From the NCBI GenBank assembly GCA_029207755.1, contig JARCOQ010000002.1:54897172-54961171 (forward strand): a DNA stretch of 64,000 nucleotides. The letters run 5' to 3'. Under the pieces are notes generated by a model. That model was not told the DNA's origin, did no database searches, and saw only the letters and a list, made by a program, of their open reading frames with translations. Source of the DNA: Chamaea fasciata (taxonomy: Eukaryota; Chordata; Aves; Passeriformes; Sylviidae). This document shows, piece after piece, positions 37,401-46,118 of the stretch (the first letter of the stretch is position 1; the number at the start of each line of letters is the position of its first letter). Both the position numbers and the translations under genes were made by a program.

Positions 37401-40400
37401 TTGATATAAAGACTAAAAGACTGTGAGACTCAACAGCCTGTTGAGTTCTGTATAGAAAATCCATACAATAAATTGGGGTGGAGGTATTTTATAACTGTAA
37501 GCAATCAAATGGAAAGCTTCCTGAGAGAGACCATAAATGATGCTTATTTCGGTAGACTTGACAGCCTCTTTTCTAGAAACCTACAGCGTTCAGAGTAGTT
37601 TTGTACCTGGAGACATACAAACAATAATACTTGATGCATTAGCAAAGGACATGGTATTGCACCACACACAAGGAAACTGCCCCAGTCCCTCACAGACCAG
37701 AGTGAACTACAGAACTATTAATCTTTGTGTAATTTGTTTTTTCTCCATTGATCCAAGACCTATCAAAAGAAATGGAGGAAATCTGACATCCAAAATACAT
37801 CTCAGAAAATTTACATTAGTCCTTTTACTCTCCTTCCAACCTGGTCTAGGAGGGCTGTGTGCTCTGTTTCAATGGAATGATGTTCTTTTTCTCAGAACAT
37901 GGAGGAAGCATTACCTCTAATCATCTGAATCTCAAGTGCACAACTGAAATGTTCTGTAATAGTGATACAAAATATTTAATCTAAAATAATTGTGTTTTAA
38001 GGAAAAGAATCTGAATATAATTCCATTTTAATTACCTCTCTGGAGAATCATCCTGTTTTTTAAATCCAGGAGGAAGAGCTGGCCCAAAAAAGCCATCATC
38101 ATCATCATCATCTTCATGAATTCTTTTTGGCTTTCTGCAAATACAGATTTCACTTAATAATTACCTTGACATGCATAGCAATTATCTACATTTTAAAAAG
38201 AAAAAAAAAAACCCACAGAAAATTATTTCATAGTGTCTTCTGTGCTAAATATCCTTCTGTTACCAAGGAAACAGTGCAAAAGGATCCAAAATTATTTGAA
38301 GCAATTAAAAAATTGGGAGTATAAGATTCACTTCAAAAACATTCTGACATTTAAAAAAAGAAAAAAACTTAAAAAACAACATTAAGAATGCTTTTGCTGT
38401 AGAAAGAAGTTTAGTATAATGTTGAAATACCATTTTCTAGTCACAAAGTAATTTAAAATTCAGTACGCTTCTTTCTCCATTTTTATACGCTGTCTGCATT
38501 TTGAGTAGTATTTTTCCTGTTCAATTCTAATTAGCTGAAAAACTATTGACTAAGAAAACAAGAAAAAAATTGAATAATAATTACTCTAGCACTCATTAAG
38601 ATGGCATAATGGCCTTCAAGTCTCTTACACAAGGCTCAGAGCAAACACACACAAATTCTTAACATAGCAATTGTGAGTAATCAACCCATCAAATGAGAGT
38701 ATCTCCAGACTCCTGTTACTTGCTAAACAATTCAGGTTTTTCCATTAGAGTTGACTTAATTAAATGCAAAAATTCATGTCCATAAACAGGTCTTACAGCC
38801 TCTCAAAGAGAGTGAGCATACCAAAACCAGGGCAAAACTCAAGTACCAAATACTTACAAAAATGGTAAGTGGTGTCTGTCCTTAGCATAAACATGCAAAT
38901 TTGCAGAACTAAAATAAAACATATAAGTGCAGAGATCTGACTGCCCCAAATAACTTAATTCCACCATAGGGTGTCAAACAGGTCAGCTGAAAGAATATTC
39001 CTGGCCACAAAGAACATGCAGAACATATAATCCAGAGTTTTACACAGGTACAGAGTTTACCTTTTTATATACAACGTTGTCCCTTTTTCGTAAGTTAGAC
39101 ACATTACATTTGCAATACAATTTGTAAATATACAAATAACACGAAAGCATACTCACTTGGGTGCTGGATCTCCTTCTGTCTCCTCTTCAGAATCTCTGTT
39201 TGTGTCTCTGGGTAGAGGAAGAGCTTCTGAGTCGTCACCACTGTCAGGAGTTTCTGAGCTACAGCTGCTTTTGTAGTCTGGAGGCAGTGCTGGTCCTGCA
39301 ACTGAACATCCAGAGTTATTTGGGGTCATAAAATCACAGAATGGTTTGGATTGGAAGGGACCTTAAAGATTATCTAGTTCCAATCTCCCTGCCATGGGCA
39401 GGGAACCTTCTACTAGACTAGGTTTAATAAGGACACCTGCTAAATGTTCAAATGAGTATGATCTATGACGGCATTTCCAAAACACATATTTACTTGGAAT
39501 TAAGTTTATTCAATCACTGCTTTCTGTCTAGCATTTAGAGAAGGTATCTAAACAAACTTCTAGAAGTTACTTCTTTCAGCACCTGTCCTGGGTTGAAGTA
39601 TATTCTATCGCCATCTTCATGAACTGTTGAAACCAGGTGAGGCAGGGCTCCCTGCCTCCCCCACTCTGGCTTATCTTCTGTTAATGGGCCATCAGCACCT
39701 TTGCTACACAGCTCACAGATAACCCCCTCCTGGACTACCTCCTGTTAATGGGCCCATCAGGCCTTATCACATGACTCACCATCCCATTGTGGGATGCTCC
39801 GCCCAGAGGGAGAAACCAAGCATTCCAGCCTGGATATAGGCTGAGACTCTGAACACCAGAGGGGCGCTTACCCACTGGATTCCCAGAGGACCCGAGCTAC
39901 CAGACCTTTCTACAGGATCACTGCTTCAGGAAGACCACCTCATCTGGACTGCTTCCATCACTACGCTCAGGTTGTATTCTGACTCTGTCAGTGGTCTTTT
40001 GTATTATTGCATCGATTTTATTTTACTTTCTTTCCTTTTTTTTTTCCTATTAAATTGTATCTCTGACTTGGAGCCTCTCATTTGTTTTGCCTTCAAACTA
40101 CTACAGCACCATATTTCCATCAACGGCCTACCCTGAACTGTTCCAACTTAGGACAGTTTCTGCAGATGTGAAGGACACCACAAATCCATTACTACATGAG
40201 CACCTTCTTGGAGCAGGACTAGAAAGTCCTGTTTTATATAACAACTAATGTACAATGGGTGTGGCATAAACCAGTATAGTTAAAAGAAATTACCACCTTT
40301 AATAAAGCATTTGAAGCTTACTACTGAGGAAACATATCATCTGTACATACACAGCGTGGGAGACCAAAAATTCTTAAATGGGAGCATTTGTGACCATAAA

Positions 40401-43400
40401 GCATTAAACTAATTGCCAGCCTGCTTTAGGAATGGTGTAATGATTAAGGTTATTTCCAGTTCAGCTAAATGTAAACAGCAGGGACAGATTTAAGTACTCA
40501 GCTGAAAAAGAGATGATTTAGGCATTCAGAGAATGAATTCAAAGAATTGCTGCTGTCAGAAGGCCAGGATATTGGATGGAGCTCTCATGCTCCACTCAAA
40601 CCTTCACCCTCTGGGGTAATATTTCAGCAAAATTAAAATTCAGACACTAACACTGCTAAGAGGCCTGAGCTGTTTCTGGCACTGTGCCCACCAGCAGACA
40701 CTGATCTTTCTAGATTTATTTGGCTATACTACCATGTGCAGTGGGTCCAGAAGCAGCTTAGCCACTGATCCCAATGGCAAGTGCCCCCCAAACAAGACCC
40801 TTAACACAGATACCGTCACAGGCTCGATCAACAAGGGGTCAGCTGGAGCAAGCAAAACCCAGCAATGGTCCCAAGGCAAGAGGCCTTCCCAGTCCAGGGC
40901 AAGGCACCCATTTACACAAACACAGTACAATCAGTCCACGGTCCCTTGCAATGGAGATTTGATTCTACTGATGATTTAGCATCCCGACACACAGACACCA
41001 TTCCTCCTCTTCATATCCAAAACACTGAGTACAAGACTTGCAGGACAGAGAGGTGTTTTGGTGAGGAAAAGACATTGTTCCCTTTATGAACAGTCAAAGG
41101 TCAGATGAAAAGATAAATGGTACCAGGAAATTAGATCTCCAGTTGAAGAACTACAACTTTTTGATAGTACAAAATACAACCTGATGCATATTATGGTCCC
41201 ATTGTTAGCTGACAAAGGCTAGGCAGAAATCACATTCTTCAAGAGAGTTTCACAAAGCATTTAATCATCTTTAGCACAAGACACAAAGACAGTCCACTAG
41301 CTACAAAAATCCAGGCAGACCTGCCACTACTTTTTTTTTCATTGTAATGGAAAAGTCTTTAACTGGGACACACAAATCCACTTCAGCACTAGGAAGGAAA
41401 GAAATCAAACAACAAACCACTTCTCTCACCTCAAAAATACCCATACACAACTCCCTAGCCTATAAAGGCAAAATAAGTTCAAGATGAAAGGAAACAAACA
41501 GATGAATGACAAGTAGGAATAAAAACTGCTATCAAGTCCCATCTTTCAGTACAAAAAGCATCACTTGAATAAAAGCACTTAAAACCCAGACAAAATCTGC
41601 ACAAACTGCTTTCTCCAGGCACCTGGTACCCTGACATTATACAAGCAGACTTCATTTGCTCTAAATGCAAAAGAAAAGACTTGGAGTGGAAGGAACAAAC
41701 TCAGATACAATTTGATGAGTCTGATAAAAGGGAGGAAGAGAGAAATTAGGAGTAGTTTTGTGAGTTGCACAGAACTAGTAAAACCAAAACTATTTAAGCA
41801 AGGCGACTGGTCCCACTGGCATATTGTTCAACACCAGGGCTAACACACATACTTTTATCCCAATTCCTCTCCATTATGTTGGCAAAATTGTTTGCATGGG
41901 CTACGCAATAAGCTGCATCAGGGAACTTAAAAGGCATAAAAATAGCATTGCAAACCACAGCCCTCCCCTGAAAGAACTGTTTGTACATGGAACCACAGCC
42001 TAAGCAGGACAACCAGAAATTAAATAGAGACAGAGACTGACTAATGAAGGGAAAATGGCATTTAAAGCCTGAGGAAGAAAAAGTCATTGGACATGGTGAA
42101 AAGAAATGGAGGGGAAAGAGACTTGGGATTAAAAATTAATACGATCACGGTACTGACTGAGACTAACAATCAGGATGGTTTGGGGAGCCACAAGAAAGAG
42201 CAGAAAGGTAGGAATGGAAATTGCTAACCGTAAATTCTGTGAGCAAAGAAAGAAAAGGGTGAGGAGGGAGGACAAGATCTAATCAGAAAGTCTGTGAAAT
42301 TCCCCAAAAGCCACGGAAAAGTGGAAAAATACAGACAAAAGCAGGAACAGCGGAGAGCTCAAAGAGTCAGGAAACTAAACCTAATGAGGTGAGGAGGATA
42401 AATGGATGTAGCAATGGCAGAGCAACAGGAAAGTGACAAAGTAACCAGAGCTCAGAACAATTCGAAGCAGGACAAGGGGATAAAAAAGTATGAGAAGAAA
42501 ACTTCGGCGATAGTGAGGAGAGAAACAGGACCAAGTGAGAATGAAGTGGACGTTTCACAGCTACTAGAAGTGACCATCCTACCAATGAGCTGGCTCTGGT
42601 GACTATCTGCCTGAAAATCCAGTCAATTCAATTCAGAAACCAAATTAAAAGCTACTTTTTGTTTAGTTTTGCTAGGGTTATTTCTGCTGTATTTGGGGTT
42701 TCTAAGCAATCTACCACACCATCAGACATGTACTGGGAAGCTCTGAAGGACAGACAAGGCCTTTCAGCTCCAGCACAGTGGTAGATCAACCCAGACGAAT
42801 CAACATACCTCTATTTTAACAACTGTGGCCTCAATGCTGAAACAGATAAAACTCCCTTCTGCATCTCTGGTTATTTTTAGCCATTCCCTAGCACTTCTCT
42901 CCTGCTGGTACAAGGACAGCTCAGAGGCAGGGACAAATAGGCCAAAGGAAGTATGATTCTTCCAGCAAGAGCACAGTTAGTCCAGCTTCAAAGCACTGTC
43001 ATGAAGTGAAGAATCAGGAAATGAGTGCATCCCATGGGTCGGACAAGCTGAAGAAGGTAAAGGATTTACCAGGGATGAACTTTTGGGTCTGTCCAGCTAC
43101 CATTTGCTTCCATCCTGCTCCTGATTAAGGGGCACAGAAGGATGGTTATCATCACTTCTCTGACACCAGAGGTAGTCCATGGGCAACGTGGTTTGTCCCA
43201 CGGTAAGAACACCAGTGGGTATTGTGGGAGAAAACGTCTGGATGGTCGTATCCAGAGGGGTGGTGGGGCTCAAGGGGGCTGAGATATTTGCTGCTGACTG
43301 TGGTGCACATCAGCCTGCACAAGGGTACAAAATACTGATGGAAATTGAGCCAACTAGTCTCCCAAGGCCGCAGATTGCCTCCAGAAACAATGTATTAGCA

Positions 43401-45423
43401 GTAAATCTAATCATAATCATACATAATCACTCTCCTATTTCTTGTGTCTGTCTGAGAGCCTTCTCTTGTGCCCAGGAGTCTTCTCTGCCACAGGCTGCTC
43501 AAAGTCCTACTCTGTTGCTGTTGGGACACAGAAACTATGAAAGTAGATTAAAAAAACAAGTGCTCTTCAAGAAAAGAAATGAGTAGCAAAAATATCAGTG
43601 AGACTATTATGACAGGAAAAATATTGGAAAAGCTGTTCAGCTTTAAAAGGTGAAGCATCTCTTAAAATAGTTAGAAAACACAAAGGAAATTGTTACAGAA
43701 CAAATTCTAGGCCCATTTGACTCAAGACCCAGCAAGTGTTGCAGCACAGAAGGTGCTGGTGGCAGCCCCACCGTGATTTTTGTCACTCCAGGTGCAGGGC
43801 TCCAGATGGAGCTGTAGTTCTGTACAGCAAAGTGTGTTAGGCTAAAATACTTGCTCTCCTTTCTTCCTCTGCACTGCAGCAGTCTGGCTCATGCAGTGAG
43901 CAGGGACACTTAGCTGCTCTAAGTCAAAGTCAGGAAAAGTTGGTGAAAATGATAAAAACAAACAACATGCCAGTAGCTGGAGTTTGGGGGTTTTGTTTGT
44001 TTGTTTTCAAAGGCAAATAAATTCCTTCACCCACTTCACACAGAAATTTCCAAGCAGATCTTGGGTCAGTTGCCAGTGGAACTGTAATACCATGGAACTG
44101 ATTTACACTGGGACAGAGAGGGGACAAACTCAGCTGAGTAACCCAGACTAGACACTGCCAAAACACCTGATGTCACAAACCCATGGCCTAAGGATGAGTT
44201 TAACTCGTTTTGTTCATACATGATACAGATACTTGCAGCATGCATCAGTGTGTTGATGGAAAGTGAATAAGCCATTAATAGAGACATGGCCAGGAAAGGC
44301 AGCACCAGCTTGTGTAGTCAGGGCTTCCACACAAAGCTGAGATCCGGAACCAGAGCTTGATGTTGCCATGGTGTCAGCTAATGCAGCAGCTTTGTCCCTC
44401 CTCCTATTGCTCCCTCTTCTGGATTAAAAAAATTAGAGAGCAGACAAGCACAACAAACCTTTCCCATCAGAGCTGCTTTCTTTGGAGTAACTGAATGGTC
44501 AGTGACACATTGCTAGAAACTGAATATACGTACTAGTGCCTTGAACCTGGATTAACGGCAAGGAATGCAAACACTCCAAGTGCTGCTTCCAGATATATTA
44601 CTGATAGAGAACATGTAAGAATTTTAGTGGAGGAACTGAGCTCCACTGCAGAAGAGCCAGCCAGCCTGGCAGTCAGCCGGTCTCCCTGGGATCCCATTTC
44701 TGATGTGCCGGCTCTCACCCATGAGAGACCCTGGCAGGCGAGGCACCACAGCCCCTCCGACCGGCAGTCCGCTCCACATCCTGAGATACACTGCTTGGAA
44801 AACCACAGCTGATGAAGTGGTTTGGCTTGGCAAAGGAAACGATGCACAGGCCCAGCCTCCTCCTTTTCTACCCACTAATTTCACACCTGGAGCTGCTGCA
44901 GAGCACAGGCTTCAAAGCGCACGCCAGACTCGAGCGGGACAAAAGTGACTCAAAGCGGTATTTTTCTAAAACGAGTTTTAGAGCGTTTCATATCTGCAGC
45001 ACTCCATCGCATATAGCGCTTTTTTTGTTTTGTTTTGTTTCTCTGGAAAATCCACTGTAATAACCCTCCCGAGAAGTTTAGCTCCATGCAGGTGCCGCAC
45101 TGGCGGTGTACGCTCCGCGCTGTGACACGCCGGGCTGCGGGGCCCCGCTCTCCCACGCACGGAGCATCCCGCGCTCTGGAACACGGGCTGCAGAGCCGCT
45201 CGATCCCACTCTCAGAGCATCTCACGCTATGGAACACCGCCCGCAGGCCCCGCTCTCCCACCCACGGAGCATCCCGCGCTGTGGCATAAGGGCCGCAGAG
45301 CCCCGCTATCCCACGCCGGCGCGTCCCTGGGCTCTCACCCTGGCTGAAGTCCTCGCCCGGCTCGGCCTCGGCGCGGCGCGGGAAGCCGGGCGGCAGCGCG
45401 GGGCCGATGAGCTGGCGGGCCAT
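28182..45423 (-). CDS. GPALPP1: GPALPP1, GPALPP motif-containing protein (DUF3752 family), complete
   Basis: Eight coding exons join in frame to give 348 residues: 45339-45423, 39157-39295, 38036-38134, 34097-34202, 31429-31563, 31033-31197, 30516-30614 and 28182-28400. All have GT-AG borders. The human protein is about 340 residues. The start is MARQLIGPALPPGF in an excellent Kozak context (GCCATGG). Four GPALPP motifs are at residues 7-12, 29-34, 92-97 and 112-117, plus a related IGPMPAKGP in exon 5. An acidic run (E-D6) precedes the third motif. The C-terminal half (about 185-345) is the DUF3752 region, with RESWMTELPPELKSFGFGPR, DRSIWTDTPADRERKAK, KRSESLMDIHQKKLKSK and the terminal KGNMFL. 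It is rich in charge and probably disordered. The function is poorly known; a nuclear, RNA-processing-related role is inference only. It shares a promoter with NUFIP1. Confidence 0.96.
28401..31032 (-). other. GPALPP1 introns 6 and 7
   Basis: Intron 7 is 28401-30515 and intron 6 is 30615-31032, on either side of exon 7. AT-rich unique sequence includes TAAT-rich words near 30045-30100. No repeat family or RNA gene is recognised. Confidence 0.6.
30516..30614 (-). CDS. GPALPP1: GPALPP1 coding exon 7
   Basis: It has 33 codons, phase 0 to phase 0: EREEAKKSSNKDNEEMVISE, then RDKRLTEQVTSYN. The acceptor is CATCAG|GAA and the donor is AAT|GTAAGT. It is part of the charged DUF3752 region. Confidence 0.94.
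31033..31197 (-). CDS. GPALPP1: GPALPP1 coding exon 6
   Basis: It has 55 codons, phase 0 to phase 0, the most conserved part: RESWMTELPPELKSFGFGPR, TFKRRTDDKSGDRSIWTDTP, ADRERKAK. The donor is AAG|GTGAGC and the acceptor is TTTGCAAAG|GAT. Confidence 0.95.
31429..31563 (-). CDS. GPALPP1: GPALPP1 coding exon 5
   Basis: It has 45 codons, phase 0 to phase 0: LTDSSEDEDSFIGPMPAKGP, then VESDVAKEFERRAQRMKEKL. The acceptor TTTTTGGAAG|CTG was chosen because the downstream CTGACAG alternative would put an in-frame stop into a phase-0 join. The donor is AGC|GTAAGTT. Confidence 0.93.
31564..34096 (-). other. GPALPP1 intron 4
   Basis: It contains one CR1 tail (32130-32348) and a TTTG/T-rich low-complexity stretch near 33868-33925. 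Nothing else is recognised. Confidence 0.6.
32130..32348 (+). mobile_element. CR1 LINE 3' tail, antisense in GPALPP1 intron 4
   Basis: atcttcactgcaagggttat, attggaacaggctgccaagg, ggactcaatgatcctggaag and the end gtttccatgattttgaca are a CR1 tail in direct orientation. Confidence 0.9.
34097..34202 (-). CDS. GPALPP1: GPALPP1 coding exon 4
   Basis: It encodes PIIGPALPPGFRKPSEDTRS and then the less conserved FIGPSVSSESRPQ, ending in phase 0 at CAG|GTTTGTG. The 3' splice site is unusual: a T11-C-T13 tract, then CCTGCTGTCAAG, so an AAG acceptor. Confidence 0.92.
35292..35314. repeat. (TTCCC)n simple repeat
   Basis: About four ttccc units in a row in a GPALPP1 intron. Confidence 0.9.
36698..36765 (-). 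mobile_element. CR1 LINE 3'-end scrap
   Basis: gtcacagaatagtctgagtt, then agacccacaagaatcatcaa and gtccaactc are the last ~65 bp of a CR1 in reverse complement. It is very short but the order of words is right. Confidence 0.75.
38036..38134 (-). CDS. GPALPP1: GPALPP1 coding exon 3
   Basis: This exon is 99 nt, phase 2 to phase 2. It encodes KPKRIHEDDDDDDGFFGPAL and on through PPGFKKQDDSPE. The six Asp codons are a pure GAT run (38095-38112). Its length and phases mean that skipping would keep the frame. Confidence 0.95.
39157..39295 (-). CDS. GPALPP1: GPALPP1 coding exon 2
   Basis: The acceptor is TTGCAG|GA and the donor is CCAA|GTGAGT. It encodes GPALPPDYKSSCSSE and an acidic Ser/Glu/Asp stretch (RDSEEETEGD). 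It runs phase 1 to phase 2. A CR1 tail ends only about 32 bp upstream of the acceptor in the transcript sense. Confidence 0.94.
39327..39425 (-). mobile_element. CR1 LINE 3' tail next to GPALPP1 exon 2
   Basis: ataaaatcacagaatggttt, gattggaagggaccttaaag and ctgccatgggcagggaacct are a well-preserved CR1 3' end. It is sense to GPALPP1, and its 3' end is about 32 bp from the exon 2 acceptor, so it lies in or next to the branch-point region. Confidence 0.93.
39584..40105 (+). mobile_element. Solo LTR, ERVL-type, antisense in GPALPP1 intron 1
   Basis: A 522-bp LTR starts TGTCCTGGGTTGAAG and ends ...ACTACTACA, flanked by exact 5-bp repeats gcacc (39579-39583 and 40106-40110). It has the expected order of parts: a TATA-like word (tggatatagg, 39831-39840), an ATTAAA poly(A) signal (40049-40054) after a T-rich run, then a short U5. 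No internal retroviral sequence is present. The intact terminal TG/CA and exact repeats suggest a fairly recent insertion. Confidence 0.9.
40111..45338 (-). other. GPALPP1 intron 1, right part
   Basis: About 5.2 kb of unique-looking sequence grades into the CpG island from about 45080. No exon or RNA gene is recognised. The minisatellite at 45143-45326 is described separately. Confidence 0.6.
45143..45326. repeat. GC-rich minisatellite, unit about 53 bp, in GPALPP1 intron 1
   Basis: Units start at about 45143, 45195, 45248 and 45301 (last one partial). Shared words are ccccgctctccca, cggagcatcccgcgct and a tggaacac/gggccgcaga end. A degenerate partial unit may precede it from about 45107. 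The array stops about 10 bp from the exon 1 splice donor at 45338. Confidence 0.88.
45339..45423 (-). CDS. GPALPP1: GPALPP1 coding exon 1
   Basis: It encodes residues 1-28 with the first GPALPP motif, ending EPGEDFSQ, plus one base of Gly29. The donor is CAGG|GTGAGAG. It lies in the CpG island shared with NUFIP1, with a 53-bp minisatellite starting just inside the intron. Confidence 0.95.
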
Positions 45424-45667
45424 GGCGAAGCCGGCTCCGGGAGCAGCCCGGCCGCTCTCCCCGGCCCGCTCCGCTTCCCTGCTCCCGCCCCTGCGGCGCT
45501 CCCGGATGACGCCGCGCCCGCCGGGAAGGAGGCAGGCAGGGAGGGAGGGTTCACGTCTCTCGGCCCGGACGTGACGCGTTCATCGGCCGCCGCCGGAGGG
45601 CCCCACGTGGTGGTGCGAGCGCGCCGCGGAACGGGGTCTGCACCCGAACGGCCTCTCCGGGCCCGAC
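45424..45667. promoter_or_regulatory. Head-to-head promoter shared by GPALPP1 and NUFIP1
   Basis: Only 244 bp separate the two start codons, in a CpG island. A perfect E-box CACGTG is at 45604-45609 and TGACG CRE half-sites are at 45507-45511 and 45572-45576. There is no TATA box. The 5' UTRs of both genes must fit in this gap or overlap unless there are upstream non-coding exons. The factor assignments are inference from motifs. Confidence 0.85.
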
Positions 45668-46118
45668 ATGAACCCCTTCGCCTGGTACCCGCCGCCCCCG
45701 CCGGGGCTGCCTCCGCCGGGCATCCCCCCACCCTTCTTCTGCCCGCCGCCCTCCTGGGACACGAGCTTCTGGGCTGCCCCCGTGCCCTACCCCCCGCCCG
45801 GCCGCTACCCGCCGCCCGACGGCACCTACGCGTCCGCCGACACCTACTCGCAGCCTAAGAGCTACTCCCAGCCCGCCGAGTCCTACTCGCAACCCGCCGA
45901 CAGCTACCCGCCCGCTGAGAGCTACTCGGATCCCGCCCAGAGCATCCCTCCCGCCGAGAGCTACTCGCAGCCCGAGGGCTACCCCCAGCCCTCCGAGGGC
46001 TACCCGCCGGCTCAGAGCTACCCGCAGCCCGAGAGCTTCCTTCCCCCTCACGGCTACAGCTCGCCTGCCGCCTGGTTCCCGCCCGCCTACGGAGCGCGAC
46101 CGCAGGGCCCGCACTCTG
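45668..46118 (+). CDS. NUFIP1: NUFIP1 coding exon 1
   Basis: It has 150 codons plus one base. It starts [18 protein letters not shown], then has Pro-rich and Tyr-Ser-Gln-Pro repeat sequence (residues 58-125), ending GARPQGPHS. The donor is TCTG|GTGAGG. The ATG has G at -3 and no in-frame upstream ATG lies close by. This N-terminus is the least conserved part of the protein, so the start is slightly less certain than the rest. Confidence 0.9.

Larger units (their letters stand above)
34203..38035 (-). other. GPALPP1 intron 3
   Basis: It holds a (TTCCC)n run near 35292-35314, a short (AT)n near 35464-35476 and a CR1 scrap at 36698-36765. No gene is seen. Confidence 0.6.

Noticed and set aside
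45106..45858. 250-residue plus-strand ORF across the shared promoter and NUFIP1 start
   Set aside because: It is in a different frame from NUFIP1, runs through the minisatellite and promoter, and is Ala/Arg/Pro-rich as expected of a long open frame in CpG-island DNA.
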